Positions 55,021-64,000 of a DNA stretch of 64,000 nucleotides are shown here, piece by piece. The stretch's first letter is position 1. Every line of letters starts with the position of its first letter. The notes beneath the pieces are model-generated. The model had not been told where the DNA came from, searched no databases, and was given only the letters and a program-made list of their open reading frames with translations. Both the position numbers and the translations under genes were made by a program. Origin of the DNA: Candidatus Mycobacterium methanotrophicum (GTDB lineage: Bacteria > Actinomycetota > Actinomycetes > Mycobacteriales > Mycobacteriaceae); contig NZ_CP097320.1 in NCBI RefSeq assembly GCF_023515995.1, forward strand, positions 2,170,001 to 2,234,000, read 5' to 3'.

Positions 55021-55146
55021 GGATGAGCAGCTCTGATGAGCAGCTCTGTCGGGCGCAGGCGCCGACCGGGGACAACGTCCGGTCCGCCAACGTGGAGGCT
55101 CGTGTGGCAGATGTGAAAGTGTTCAAATGCGGATGAGGCCAAGCTA

Positions 55147-55563
55147 GTGCCGTCCTTGCAAGGGCGGTTGCTGGCGGTGCTTTCACAGGTACTACCCCTC
55201 GATGAGGAATCCGACGGCGCGCTGACGCTGCGTCACGACGGGACCATTGCGTCGCTGCGGGTGGTGACCATCACCGACGACCTCGACCTGGTGTCACTGA
55301 CTCAGGTTTTGGTGTGGGACCTGCTTCTTACCAAGAAGGTTCGCGACAGCGTAGCCGAGCAGGCGCACAGCACTCTGCTGGGATCGGTGACGCTGGTCGA
55401 AAAGGTCAGCGAAGCAGCCGTCAAACGCAATTCGAGTAAAAGGGCAGACGTGCTGCTGCGCTACAACTTTCCGGGCGGTGGCCTCAGCGACGGCGCGCTG
55501 CGCACCCTGATCCTGATGGTGCTCGACAAGGGCGCCGAGATCCGTCACGCGCTGACGGGCTAG
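55147..55563 (+). CDS. Conserved hypothetical protein (Rv2360c-like)
   Basis: 138 residues from GTG 55147: LQGRLLAVLSQVLPLDEESD, then IASLRVVTITDDLDLVSLTQ, LLLTKKVRDSVAEQAHSTLL and RADVLLRYNFPGGGLSDGAL. The fold looks like an alpha/beta cytoplasmic domain of the kind found in YbjN-like chaperones, but that is a guess. It is conserved between uppS and zur. The stop is 1 base from the zur stop on the other strand. Confidence 0.8.
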   Translation: MPSLQGRLLAVLSQVLPLDEESDGALTLRHDGTIASLRVVTITDDLDLVSLTQVLVWDLLLTKKVRDSVAEQAHSTLLGSVTLVEKVSEAAVKRNSSKRADVLLRYNFPGGGLSDGALRTLILMVLDKGAEIRHALTG

Positions 55564-55564
55564 G

Positions 55565-55954
55565 TCAGCGACACTCCGAGCAGGTGCCGAAGATCTCGAT
55601 GGTATGGCGGACATCGGAGAAGCCGTGTTTGGTGGCCACCTCGGCCGCCCACGCCTCGACCTCGTGGTCGCCTACTTCGATGGTCGACCCGCAGCTGCGG
55701 CACACCAGGTGGTGGTGATGGTGCTCCGAGCAGCGTCGGTACACCGATTCGCCGGTGTCGGCGCGCAGCGTGTCGAGCGTGCCGGCCGCCGCCATCGACT
55801 GCAACGTCCGATAGACGGTGGTCAGGCCGATGTTCTCGCCGCGCTGGCGCAGCTCGTCGTGCAGTTCTTGGGCCGACCGGAACTCGTCGAGCGTCTCCAG
55901 CAGCGCCGCGATCGCCGCCCGCTGCCGAGTCGACCGCACGCTCGGACCGGTCAT
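55565..55954 (-). CDS. zur: Zinc uptake regulator Zur (FurB)
   Basis: 129 residues of the Fur family. The winged helix is RSTRQRAAIAALLETLDEFR and ENIGLTTVYRTLQSMAAAGT. Metal sites include the run CSEHHHHHLVCRSCG and the terminal GTCSECR, giving a structural Zn(Cys)4. Zur represses zinc uptake and ribosomal paralogue genes. It lies 51 bases downstream of smtB, whose product relieves repression when zinc is high. Matches Rv2359. Confidence 0.95.
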   Translation of the reverse strand: MTGPSVRSTRQRAAIAALLETLDEFRSAQELHDELRQRGENIGLTTVYRTLQSMAAAGTLDTLRADTGESVYRRCSEHHHHHLVCRSCGSTIEVGDHEVEAWAAEVATKHGFSDVRHTIEIFGTCSECR

Positions 55955-56005
55955 TTAGCGCCGTTCTTCAGCATCGCTGCGCTCTGCATCGTCGCCGGCG
56001 GTCAT

Positions 56006-56383
56006 TTAGCGCGGCTCCTCGCCAGCGTGCGCGACGGCGTCGATGACGATGTGGGCCAGGTGGTGATCGGCCAGCCGGTAGAGCACCTCGCGGCCCGACC
56101 GCTCCCCGGCGACCACGCCCGCGGCCTTGAGGATCTTGAGATGCTGGCTGACCAGCGGCTGCGGCACGCCGAGCGCATCGACCAGTTCGTGCACGCAGCG
56201 CTGGGATTCGCGTAACTGCAGCACAATGGCGATCCGCACCGGAGCAGCCAGTGCGCGCAGCAGCTCACCGGCGGCTTCCAGAATTTTCCGTGGCGGTGGC
56301 GTCGGCAGCTCTACGGCATCACCGCGCTGGTGCTCGCCGACCAGCTCGTCGCCGTTGGCTGCCGCTGAGGTGGGGGAGGACAT
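56006..56383 (-). CDS. smtB: Zinc-responsive ArsR/SmtB repressor
   Basis: 125 residues from ATG 56383. The helix-turn-helix is [20 protein letters not shown] then [13 protein letters not shown]. The C-terminal helix [19 protein letters not shown] has the Asp/His/His/Glu set of alpha5 zinc sites. It forms an operon with zur, which it represses at low zinc. A palindrome is located at 56399-56418 just before its start. Matches Rv2358. Confidence 0.95.
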   Translation of the reverse strand: MSSPTSAAANGDELVGEHQRGDAVELPTPPPRKILEAAGELLRALAAPVRIAIVLQLRESQRCVHELVDALGVPQPLVSQHLKILKAAGVVAGERSGREVLYRLADHHLAHIVIDAVAHAGEEPR

Positions 56384-56398
56384 ACTGGTTCCACTGTC

Positions 56399-56418
56399 AC
56401 ATGCATGATCACGCATGT
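56399..56418. promoter_or_regulatory. Palindromic operator of smtB-zur
   Basis: ACATGC (56399-56404) and GCATGT (56413-56418) are perfect inverted repeats with an 8-base spacer, 16 bases upstream of the smtB ATG. The arrangement is typical of ArsR/SmtB operators and fits autoregulation. Confidence 0.6.
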
Positions 56419-56502
56419 CAAAGAAGCTGCCGTCCTATCGCTACGATGACGGATGCTCACCGGCTCGACCGTCCCCGCACCGAAGATAGGAGTAATCACC
56501 TC

Positions 56503-57888
56503 GTGGCGTCCGTCATCGACACCGTGGTCAACCTCGCCAAGCGGCGCGGCCTGGTCTATCCCGCAGGCGAGATCTACGGCGGCACCAAGTCGGCATGGGA
56601 TTACGGGCCGTTGGGGGTGGAACTCAAGGAGAACATCAAACGGCAGTGGTGGAAATCGGTCGTGACGGCCCGAGACGATGTTGTCGGCCTGGACTCGTCG
56701 ATCATCTTGCCGCGCGAGGTGTGGGTGGCCTCCGGGCACGTCGAGGTGTTTCACGACCCGTTGGTGGAGTGCTTGAGCTGCCACCACCGGCACCGCCAAG
56801 ACCACCTACAGGAGGCCTACGCGGAGAAGAAGGGAATCCCAGATCCCGATTCGGCGCCGACGACCGAGATCGTCTGCCCCGACTGCGGCACCAAGGGCCA
56901 GTGGACCGAGCCGCGCGAGTTCAACATGATGCTCAAGACCCATCTCGGTCCGATCGAAACGGAGGAGGGCTTGCACTACCTGCGGCCGGAAACCGCGCAG
57001 GGGATCTTCATCAACTTCGCCAACGTTGTGACGACCGCACGCCGCAAGCCGCCATTCGGTATCGGCCAGATCGGCAAAAGCTTCCGCAACGAGATCACGC
57101 CGGGCAACTTCATTTTCCGCACCCGTGAGTTCGAGCAGATGGAAATGGAGTTCTTCGTCGAGCCCGCGACCGCCACAGAGTGGCACCAGTATTGGATCGA
57201 TACCAGGTTGGGTTGGTACGTCGACCTGGGCATCGACGCGGAAAACCTGCGGTTGTGGGAGCATCCCAAGGAGAAGCTGTCGCACTACTCCGACCGCACT
57301 GTCGACATCGAGTACAAATTCGGCTTTGCCGGCAACCCGTGGGGCGAACTGGAGGGTGTCGCCAATCGAACCGATTTCGACTTATCCACGCACGCAAAGC
57401 ATTCCGGTGTCGATTTGTCTTTCTACGACCAGGTCACCGACGCCCGGTACGTGCCTTATGTGATCGAGCCGGCGGCCGGTCTGACACGGTCGTTCATGGC
57501 GTTTTTGGTCGACGCCTACCACGAGGACGAGGCGCCCAACGCCAAGGGCGGGATGGACAAGCGCACGGTCCTGCGGCTCGATGCCCGGCTTGCGCCGGTC
57601 AAAGCCGCCGTGTTGCCGCTGTCCCGGCACGCCGATCTGAGCCCCAAGGCCCGCGATCTGGCTGCCGAATTGCGCAAATGCTGGAACGTGGAGTTCGACG
57701 ACGCCGGCGCCATCGGCCGCCGTTACCGGCGTCAGGACGAGATCGGCACCCCATATTGCGTGACGGTGGATTTCGACTCGCTCGAAGACCACGCCGTGAC
57801 CATCCGTGAGCGTGACGCGATGACGCAGGAGCGGGTGGGCATCGACGCAGTGGTGGATTATCTGGCGGTGCGGCTGAAAAACTGCTGA
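56503..57888 (+). CDS. glyS: Glycyl-tRNA synthetase
   Basis: 461 residues from GTG 56503 ([20 protein letters not shown]), class II synthetase of the alpha2 type. Motif 2 is [20 protein letters not shown]; motif 3 includes [14 protein letters not shown] zinc ribbon [12 protein letters not shown] with CPDCG is inserted near residues 87-130; M. tuberculosis GlyRS has no such cysteines as far as I recall. TAGGAG lies 11 bases upstream. It diverges from smtB. Matches Rv2357c. Confidence 0.95.
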   Translation: MASVIDTVVNLAKRRGLVYPAGEIYGGTKSAWDYGPLGVELKENIKRQWWKSVVTARDDVVGLDSSIILPREVWVASGHVEVFHDPLVECLSCHHRHRQDHLQEAYAEKKGIPDPDSAPTTEIVCPDCGTKGQWTEPREFNMMLKTHLGPIETEEGLHYLRPETAQGIFINFANVVTTARRKPPFGIGQIGKSFRNEITPGNFIFRTREFEQMEMEFFVEPATATEWHQYWIDTRLGWYVDLGIDAENLRLWEHPKEKLSHYSDRTVDIEYKFGFAGNPWGELEGVANRTDFDLSTHAKHSGVDLSFYDQVTDARYVPYVIEPAAGLTRSFMAFLVDAYHEDEAPNAKGGMDKRTVLRLDARLAPVKAAVLPLSRHADLSPKARDLAAELRKCWNVEFDDAGAIGRRYRRQDEIGTPYCVTVDFDSLEDHAVTIRERDAMTQERVGIDAVVDYLAVRLKNC

Positions 57889-57967
57889 GCACGCAGTTGC
57901 AAAACAGCAAAAGAATTTTCGTCAACTTCGGCATCTATTGCCCATATGACTAATATCATCTAGCGAC

Positions 57968-58000
57968 GCGGCAGCGCACTAGGGCGTGGTGGGCTGCCGC
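57968..58000. terminator. Hairpin between converging glyS and TPM gene
   Basis: GCGGCAGC (57968-57975) and GCTGCCGC (57993-58000) pair over 8 bp around a 17-base loop. It lies 80 bases beyond glyS and 35 bases beyond the end of the minus-strand TPM gene, so it can serve both. Confidence 0.55.
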
Positions 58001-58034
58001 GCCCGTCGCTGTCGGGTGTGGCGCGCTCGCAACC

Positions 58035-60008
58035 TCAGAACCGCCCCCCGCCGCCCATGAAGCCGCCGTCGGACGAACCACCGAACGATGTTGGGCCCCA
58101 GCCGCCCCTGCCCCCGCCGAAACCTCCGCCCAGCATGTCGCCGACGATGATCCCGCCCATCATCGCGCCCATGTGATCGCCGCCGCCGTAGCGCCCGGTG
58201 TAGGCGAGCTGGGCGGATTGGACATCGTCGTTGGCAAGTGACTGAGCCGCCGCAGCCAACCTCGCCGCGGAGTTGGCACGCGTGATCGCTTCGCTGATGT
58301 CGGTCTCGCGTTTATCTTGGGCGGCTTCAAGCTGGCGGTTTGCCTCCGCGAGACGGGTCCGCGCCTCGGGTCCGATACTGCCGCGACGGGTGTCGATGTA
58401 ATCGGAGACGGCGTGGATCTGCGACTGCGCCGTGAATAGGGCTTGCTCGAAAGTACGGTTGAGTCGCTCGGCGGTTGTCTGCTCTTCGACGACCGTGGCC
58501 AGCAGCCTGTTCAAGTCGGCGTCGGCCTTGGTCAGTTGAGTAAACGCACCGAGCGGATCGGCCGAACCGCTGGCCCGGGCAGCCTCGAGGGCTTTCTTCG
58601 CCACATCGCGGACGCCGGCCAATTCGCGAGCGTGCGCCGCTTTGGTTTGCTGCGCGCTTTGCAGCTGCGTGCCGGCGTGCTCGATTCTCGCCTGAACGTC
58701 GGCGATCAGCGATGGCAGCGTTGCGACCGCGTGGCGAATGTTGTTGGCGGCGCTGTCTACTGCGTCGAGCAGCGCACGTGCTTGTCCCAGCGCCGCCTCA
58801 GTTGCTTGCACCGCGTCGACCAGTCCGCTTTGCTCGCCGCCGACGGGCTTGTCCGCCAGATCACGCGCGCGGCCGAGGTTTTGGTCGGCGAAGGCCAGTC
58901 GATTCTTTGCGGTCGCGACGTTGGTGGCCACCGAGGTCAGCGCCGCAGGATCAAATTCGCTGTGCAGCTCCGTCATTCGCTGTTCAGCCGGAGCGATGCG
59001 CGCGGTCAGCTCGACCATCTGCTGGGTGAGGCCGTCGAGCAGGGATGGTGCGTTGATCACCAGGTTGCGCATTTCTTCAAAGGCCTCACGCTGCGACTCC
59101 AGCTCACGGTCGGCGCGCGCCGCCGAGACGATCACCTGTGTCAACAGTTCGCGGCGCTGCGCGGGTGTCTCGGGTATCGCGTCGTCGAGTTGCTGACGCA
59201 CGGTAAACGCTTGCGCCAGAGCGGCTTTAGCGTTGTTCACGGCACGCGTGAACGGCTCGGTTCGCGCTTCGCCGAACTCCTCGATCGTCAGCGCCAGCTC
59301 GTTGGCGCTGGTGCGAACCGCGTTATCGACGTCGACGACCTTCCACCGCGACAAGTCGTCGAGCGCGCCCGACGACAGCGCCGCCAGCGCGTCCGGATCG
59401 GTCGCGTCGACGCGGCGCGCGGCGGCCAGTTCGGCCGCGCGCCGTCGACGGCGCCGGTAACGCACCGCCACGTACAAAACGAGCACCGCGACGAGGATCA
59501 CGCCCAACCCGATCAGTAGCGGCGCCGAGCTCGCCGGCGGCTGACCCCGGTCGAGCCCATTGGCCGCTGCGACGACGGCGCCGCTCCAGTCGCCGCGGCG
59601 CAGTGCCGGTTCGATCTGGTTTCGCCGTAGATCATCGACTCCGGCGGCGCTGATCGTTCGCACCCGGTTGGGCACCAGGAACGCGTAGGACCGGTCGACG
59701 GTGGCAACGGCGAGCAACGCGTCGAAGTCGCCCAGATCACTGGCGGAACGGGTGTTCTGCGCCCAGTTGACGGCCGGCTGCCCGGAGAAGGTGTCGACGA
59801 ACACCACCCACAGCTGGATGCGCCGCTCGCGGTAGAGCTTGCCGGTGGCCGACTGGATCGCGGCGCGACCCGCGCCGGTCAGCACGCCCGCGTCGTCGGT
59901 GAGGTATGTGGCCAGCCGGAACGGCGGTTGCGCGGCGGCGGACGGCGCGAGCAGCAACGCGGTGATCAGCATCGTGACGAACAGGGCGAGCGAGCGAACT
60001 GTGCTCAT
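58035..60008 (-). CDS. TPM-domain transmembrane protein (Rv2345-like)
   Basis: 657 residues. Signal peptide MSTVRSLALFVTMLITALLL then a TPM domain (YLTDDAGVLTGAGRAAIQSA, IQLWVVFVDTFSGQPAVNWA), one membrane helix (LLIGLGVILVAVLVLYVAVR) and a basic patch RRRRRR. A 350-residue coiled-coil region follows, and a Gly/Met-rich C-terminus (GGDHMGAMMGGIIVGDMLGG). A longer frame to 60437 overlaps dgt. The family is tied to envelope or photosystem repair, function here unknown. It diverges from dgt. Confidence 0.85.
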   Translation of the reverse strand: MSTVRSLALFVTMLITALLLAPSAAAQPPFRLATYLTDDAGVLTGAGRAAIQSATGKLYRERRIQLWVVFVDTFSGQPAVNWAQNTRSASDLGDFDALLAVATVDRSYAFLVPNRVRTISAAGVDDLRRNQIEPALRRGDWSGAVVAAANGLDRGQPPASSAPLLIGLGVILVAVLVLYVAVRYRRRRRRAAELAAARRVDATDPDALAALSSGALDDLSRWKVVDVDNAVRTSANELALTIEEFGEARTEPFTRAVNNAKAALAQAFTVRQQLDDAIPETPAQRRELLTQVIVSAARADRELESQREAFEEMRNLVINAPSLLDGLTQQMVELTARIAPAEQRMTELHSEFDPAALTSVATNVATAKNRLAFADQNLGRARDLADKPVGGEQSGLVDAVQATEAALGQARALLDAVDSAANNIRHAVATLPSLIADVQARIEHAGTQLQSAQQTKAAHARELAGVRDVAKKALEAARASGSADPLGAFTQLTKADADLNRLLATVVEEQTTAERLNRTFEQALFTAQSQIHAVSDYIDTRRGSIGPEARTRLAEANRQLEAAQDKRETDISEAITRANSAARLAAAAQSLANDDVQSAQLAYTGRYGGGDHMGAMMGGIIVGDMLGGGFGGGRGGWGPTSFGGSSDGGFMGGGGRF

Positions 60009-60067
60009 GCTCGACAATCTAATCCGCTTGGCGGCATTGCCAGACGGTGCTGGCAGACTATGCGTCA

Positions 60068-61321
60068 ATGAGTCAGCAAGACCCCTATGACGATTTCGAC
60101 CGCCAGCGGGTAGTTTCCGAAGCACCCAAGACCGCGGGTTTGCCCGGAACCGAGGGCCAGCACCGCACCGACTTCGCGCGGGATCGCGCCAGGGTGCTGC
60201 ACAGCGCTGCGCTGCGCCGCCTTGCCGACAAAACACAGGTCGTCGGGCCGAGGGACAGCGACACTCCACGCACGCGGCTGACTCATTCGCTGGAGGTCGC
60301 CCAGATCGGGCGGGGGATGGCGATCGGCCTGGGCTGCGATCCCGACCTTGTCGACATGGCCGGTCTGGCCCACGACATCGGGCACCCGCCGTACGGCCAC
60401 AATGGCGAGCAGGCGATCGATGACTTCGCGGCGGCATACGGCGGCTTCGAGGGTAATGCGCAAAACTTCCGGATTCTGACCAGCCTGGAGCCCAAAGTTC
60501 TTGACCCGCAAGGCCGTAGCGTTGGACTGAACCTGACCAGGGCCGGTCTGGATGCCGTCACCAAATATCCCTGGACGCGGGCCCGGGATCGGCGCAAGTT
60601 CGGCTTCTATGATTTGGACCGCGACGCCGCCGCCTGGGTACGCGAACACGCCCCTACCGATCGGTCCTGTCTGGAAGCTCAAGTGATGGACTGGGCTGAC
60701 GATGTCGCCTATTCGGTGCACGACGTGGAAGACGGCGTCGTGTCCGGCCGGATCGACTTACGGGTGCTGGCCGACGACGACGAAGCGACCGCACTGGCCA
60801 AGCTGGGGGAACGCGACTTCGCTCGGGTGCGCGCCGGCGACCTGGCCGCGGCCGCGCGTCGGCTGTCCAGGCTGCAGGTGGTCGCCGCGGTCGGCAAGTA
60901 CGACGGCACGCTGGCGGCCTCGGTTGCGCTCAAGCAGCTCACCAGCGAACTGGTGGGCCGGTTCGTGTCCGCGGCGATCGCCGAAACCCGGGCTGTCGCG
61001 GGTCCCGGACACCTTGCCCGCTACCAAACCGACCTGCGGGTCCCGGCAGTGGTGCGCGCCGAGGTTGGGGTGCTCAAGACCCTGGCGTTGCAATTCATCA
61101 TGTCCGATCCGCGTCATCAGCAGCGTCAGCGCAAGCAACGCGAGCGAATCCACCGGGTGGCGCACTGGCTGCTGGCCGGGGCGCCGAGAACCTTGGACCC
61201 GGTGTTCGTGCCGGCCTTTAATACCGCCGCCGACGACGGTGAGCGGCTGCGGGTCATCGTCGACCAGATCGCCTCCTTCACCGAGGGGCGTCTGGAGCGC
61301 ATTATGGTTGCCGCGCCGTGA
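60068..61321 (+). CDS. dgt: dGTP triphosphohydrolase-like protein
   Basis: 417 residues from ATG 60068. HD-domain metal ligands in [35 protein letters not shown] and [16 protein letters not shown]. It splits dGTP to deoxyguanosine and triphosphate. A SodC-like gene separates it from dnaG by 0.6 kb. Matches Rv2344c. Confidence 0.9.
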   Translation: MSQQDPYDDFDRQRVVSEAPKTAGLPGTEGQHRTDFARDRARVLHSAALRRLADKTQVVGPRDSDTPRTRLTHSLEVAQIGRGMAIGLGCDPDLVDMAGLAHDIGHPPYGHNGEQAIDDFAAAYGGFEGNAQNFRILTSLEPKVLDPQGRSVGLNLTRAGLDAVTKYPWTRARDRRKFGFYDLDRDAAAWVREHAPTDRSCLEAQVMDWADDVAYSVHDVEDGVVSGRIDLRVLADDDEATALAKLGERDFARVRAGDLAAAARRLSRLQVVAAVGKYDGTLAASVALKQLTSELVGRFVSAAIAETRAVAGPGHLARYQTDLRVPAVVRAEVGVLKTLALQFIMSDPRHQQRQRKQRERIHRVAHWLLAGAPRTLDPVFVPAFNTAADDGERLRVIVDQIASFTEGRLERIMVAAP

Positions 61322-61340
61322 CCAGGCTAGACTCCCGGCT

Positions 61341-61910
61341 ATGTCCAAACCCCCCACCACCGCCGTTATCGTCGCCATGTTGTCGCCGGCTGTCGTCGCG
61401 TTGAGCGGCTGCGGCTCGCACCAGCAAGCGAACACCGCGCCGAGCTCGTCGAGCGCTGCGCCCGGGGCTCAATCGTTGACCGCCCAACTGCGCACCGCTG
61501 ATAACCAGCCGGTGGCCACTGCCACCTTCGAGTTCGCCAACGGCTATGCCACCGTGACGGTGAAGACGACCCAGAACCACGTCCTGCAGCCCGGTTTCCA
61601 CGGCCTGCACATCCACTCGGTGGGCAAATGCGAGCCGAACTCGGTTGGCGCAGAGGGCGGTCCGCCCGGCGACTTCATGTCCGCCGGCATGCATTATCAG
61701 GCGCCGGGCCACACCGGCGAGCCGGCCAGCGGTGACCTGACGTCGCTGGAAGTACGTCAAGATGGCGCCGCCTACCTGGTGACCACCTCCGATGCGTTCA
61801 CCAGAGAAGACCTGCTGGCAGGCAGCAAGACCGCGCTGATGCTCCACGGCGCGCAATACAGCCGCGACGCCGAGAAGCGCTTCGCGTGCGGCGTGATCGG
61901 CACCGGTTAA
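61341..61910 (+). CDS. Compact Cu/Zn superoxide dismutase-like lipoprotein
   Basis: 189 residues. Lipobox LSGC at residue 24 ([17 protein letters not shown]). The SOD core is present: [14 protein letters not shown], Cu ligands in [15 protein letters not shown], His in [13 protein letters not shown] and LMLHGAQ, the disulfide Cys pair (KCEPN and ACGVIG) and the active-site Arg in DAEKRFACG. Compared with mycobacterial SodC about 26 residues between the last Cu His and DAxKR are missing. It might still dismutate superoxide with copper alone. In M. tuberculosis no gene lies between dgt and dnaG, so it is an insertion or paralogue. Confidence 0.75.
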   Translation: MSKPPTTAVIVAMLSPAVVALSGCGSHQQANTAPSSSSAAPGAQSLTAQLRTADNQPVATATFEFANGYATVTVKTTQNHVLQPGFHGLHIHSVGKCEPNSVGAEGGPPGDFMSAGMHYQAPGHTGEPASGDLTSLEVRQDGAAYLVTTSDAFTREDLLAGSKTALMLHGAQYSRDAEKRFACGVIGTG

Positions 61911-61934
61911 CCGGCGGCGCTCTACACTGAGCCG

Positions 61935-63848
61935 ATGGCTGGCCGGATCTCTGATCGCGATATCGCCGCGATCCGCGAAAAGGTCCGCATCGAGGACGTC
62001 GTCGGTGACTACGTTCAGCTCAAACGTGCAGGAGCGGACTCGCTGAAGGGCCTGTGCCCATTCCACGACGAGAAGTCGGCATCGTTCCATGTCCGGCTCA
62101 ATCACGGCCAGTTCCACTGCTTCGGCTGCTCTGAGGGCGGCGACGTGTACGCGTTTATCCAGAAGATCGAGCACGTCGGGTTCGTCGAGGCCGTCGAGAT
62201 GCTCGCCGACCGCGTCGGCCACACCATTACCTACACCGGCGCGGCGGCCACCAATGTCCAGCGCGACCGCGGTGGCCGCAGCAGGCTGGTCGCGGCCAAT
62301 GCGGAAGCCGCCGCGTTCTACGCGCGGGCGCTGGAGTCCGACGAGGCGGCACCGGCTCGCCAATACCTGACCGAGCGGCACTTCGACGCCGACGCCGCCC
62401 GGCGCTTCGGCTGTGGATTTGCCCCCTCGGGCTGGGACTCGCTGACAAAACACCTGGTACGCAAGGGTTTTGAGTTCAAGGAACTCGAGGCCGCGGGGTT
62501 GTCAAGGGAAGGTCGCCGCGGCCCCATGGACCGATTTCATCGTCGGCTGCTGTGGCCGATTCGCACGTCGGCCGGCGAGGTAATCGGGTTCGGGGCGCGG
62601 CGGTTGTTCGACGACGACCCGATGGAAGCCAAGTACATCAACACCCCCGAGACGCAGCTGTACAAAAAGTCGTCGGTGATGTTCGGCATCGACTTGGCCA
62701 AACGCGATATCGCCAAGGGGCATCAGGCCGTTGTCGTCGAGGGCTACACCGACGTGATGGCGATGCACCTGGCCGGGGTGACGACGGCGGTTGCGTCCTG
62801 CGGCACCGCGTTCGGCGACGAGCATCTAGCGATGCTGCGCCGATTAATGATGGACGACAGCTTCTTTCGCGGTGAACTGATCTACGTGTTCGACGGCGAC
62901 GAGGCGGGTCGCGCGGCCGCGCTCAAGGCGTTCGGCGGCGAGCAACATCTGGCGGGCCAGTCCTTCGTGGCGGTCGCGGCCGACGGCATGGACCCCTGCG
63001 ATCTGCGGCTAGCGTCCGGCGATGGAGCACTGCGTGATCTGGTGGCGCGGCGAATTCCATTGTTCGAGTTCGTGATTCGCGCTGCGCTCAGCGAGGTGGA
63101 CTTGGACAGCGCTGAGGGCAGGGTGGCCGCGCTACGACGTTGCGTACCGATGGTCGCCCAGATCAAGGACCCCACACTGCGGGACGAGTACGCGCGCCAA
63201 CTCGCGGGCTGGGTCGGCTGGTCGGATATGGCGCAGGTCGTCGGCCGTGTCCGTGAAGAGGCCAAGCACCCCACGACCCAGGGCCGTGCCAAGCCCCGTC
63301 GTCCCGCGGCAGCCCAGACCGACGCCGGCGTGCCGGACTTCGCTGCTCTGCAGCCCGACCCCAGTGACCCCATGCTGCGGCCGCAGCGCGAGGCGCTCAA
63401 GTCGGCGCTGCAGTACCCGGTGTTGGCGGGGCCGGTTTTCGACTCGCTGACGCTCGAGTGCTTCACCCATCCCGGCTACGCGGCGGTTCGCGCGGCCATT
63501 GACGCGGCGGGAGGCGCGGCTACTGGTGGCCTCGGGAGGCAGTGGCTTGATGCGGTACGCCAAAAGGCGTCCTCACCGGCAGCCGCCGCCCTGCTGAACG
63601 AGCTGGTAGTCGAGACCATCCGCGTGGACGAGGGGGACAAACTCCAGCGCTACATCGCCGGGGTGTTGGCCCGCTTGCGGGAGGTGTCGGTTGGCCGACG
63701 GATTGCGGAGGTCAAGTCAAAACTGCAGCGCATGTCGCCGGTGGAGCAGGGCGATGAATACCACGCCCTGTTCGGCGACCTGGTCGCGTTAGAGGCGTAT
63801 CGCCGCAGCCTGCTCGAGCAGGCCGTCGGCGACGATCTCACCGCCTAG
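61935..63848 (+). CDS. dnaG: DNA primase DnaG
   Basis: 637 residues. N-terminal zinc-binding CHC2 domain (CPFHDEKSASFHVR, FHCFGC), catalytic TOPRIM core (VVVEGYTDVMAMH with the key Glu, and VFDGDEAGRAAA) and a C-terminal helicase-interacting domain with a linker from about residue 440. Primes DNA replication. The 3' end overlaps by 11 bases a converging gene. Matches Rv2343c. Confidence 0.95.
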   Translation: MAGRISDRDIAAIREKVRIEDVVGDYVQLKRAGADSLKGLCPFHDEKSASFHVRLNHGQFHCFGCSEGGDVYAFIQKIEHVGFVEAVEMLADRVGHTITYTGAAATNVQRDRGGRSRLVAANAEAAAFYARALESDEAAPARQYLTERHFDADAARRFGCGFAPSGWDSLTKHLVRKGFEFKELEAAGLSREGRRGPMDRFHRRLLWPIRTSAGEVIGFGARRLFDDDPMEAKYINTPETQLYKKSSVMFGIDLAKRDIAKGHQAVVVEGYTDVMAMHLAGVTTAVASCGTAFGDEHLAMLRRLMMDDSFFRGELIYVFDGDEAGRAAALKAFGGEQHLAGQSFVAVAADGMDPCDLRLASGDGALRDLVARRIPLFEFVIRAALSEVDLDSAEGRVAALRRCVPMVAQIKDPTLRDEYARQLAGWVGWSDMAQVVGRVREEAKHPTTQGRAKPRRPAAAQTDAGVPDFAALQPDPSDPMLRPQREALKSALQYPVLAGPVFDSLTLECFTHPGYAAVRAAIDAAGGAATGGLGRQWLDAVRQKASSPAAAALLNELVVETIRVDEGDKLQRYIAGVLARLREVSVGRRIAEVKSKLQRMSPVEQGDEYHALFGDLVALEAYRRSLLEQAVGDDLTA

Positions 63849-64000
63849 GTTGCGGTTCGACGACGCTTGTCTCGTTGTCGATCTCGGTCAACGTCACCAT
63901 CCGAGTGTCGGGCGAGACCCGGTTCGCGATCTTGCGCCGTCCGCCTTCGATCACCGATTTGGCGGCCGGGCTGCTGGTCAAGGCGCGGTAAGTGCCGGCG
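63838..64000 (-). CDS. C-terminal part of a conserved hypothetical protein (Rv2342 position)
   Basis: The minus-strand frame enters from the window edge and ends at 63838: TYRALTSSPAAKSVIEGGRR, KIANRVSPDTRMVTLTEIDN, ETSVVEPQPRR. The composition is protein-like and the frame uses G/C-rich third positions. It converges on dnaG with 11 bases of overlap. No function known; the N-terminus is outside the window. Confidence 0.55.
   Translation of the reverse strand, partial: AGTYRALTSSPAAKSVIEGGRRKIANRVSPDTRMVTLTEIDNETSVVEPQPRR

Noticed and set aside
60702..61340. Upstream extension of the SodC-like gene through dgt
   Set aside because: The extension is a shifted reading of dgt; ATG 61341 starts a proper lipoprotein signal.
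1..64000. tRNA or rRNA genes
   Set aside because: I saw no cloverleaf with a GGTTCGAATCC-type T arm and no rRNA-like segment on either strand; a tRNA scan would settle this.

Overview
The window is chromosomal DNA of a slow-growing Mycobacterium. High G+C, a dense core gene order that matches the M. tuberculosis Rv2407-Rv2342 stretch in reverse orientation, a PGRS-repeat protein, MIRU-like coupling repeats, cfp2/mtb12, decaprenyl diphosphate synthase, and the smtB-zur, hrcA-dnaJ2 and phoH-ybeY-era-recO-uppS blocks all point there. I cannot name the species from sequence alone.

Layout. (1) 0-11.3 kb: degraded rnz, a CBS protein, a PemK-fold protein, lepA, lppR and a broken lppR copy, then the intact sulfate uptake operon subI-cysT-cysW-cysA1. 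(2) 11.3-19.6 kb: a broken thioredoxin, narK3-like transporter, nitrite/sulfite reductase remnant, LysR regulator, fprA plus a 7Fe ferredoxin, broken Mce-associated and rpfD genes, intact hemW, truncated alpha/beta hydrolase. (3) 19.8-24.8 kb: a mercury-resistance transposon-like unit (IS256-family transposase, merB, merA, merC-like, divergent merR) inserted in a dead aldehyde dehydrogenase gene. (4) 25.2-43.8 kb: accessory zone with vapBC, P450 plus ferredoxin, an ISL3-family IS, a large PE-less PGRS protein, a K+ channel, a glutamine synthetase, and many gene remnants. Here the mycobactin locus expected between hemW and hrcA is reduced to a 3' piece of an mbtA-like gene next to an ABC-transporter scrap. 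(5) 43.9-64 kb: core block hrcA, dnaJ2, truncated rsmE, phoH1 carrying an intein, ybeY, a CNNM/CBS protein, era, amiA2, recO, uppS, zur, smtB, glyS, a TPM protein, dgt, a SodC-like lipoprotein, dnaG.

Two themes stand out. First, gene decay: many accessory genes carry single-base homopolymer indels, in-frame deletions or deletion fusions, while some 20 housekeeping genes in the same sequence have intact frames, so the breaks look biological rather than a uniform sequencing artefact. Second, mobile elements: a PhoH intein with the residue signature of the rare class 3 splicing mechanism and a shortened endonuclease domain, and the mercury unit bounded by 23-bp near-identical inverted repeats.
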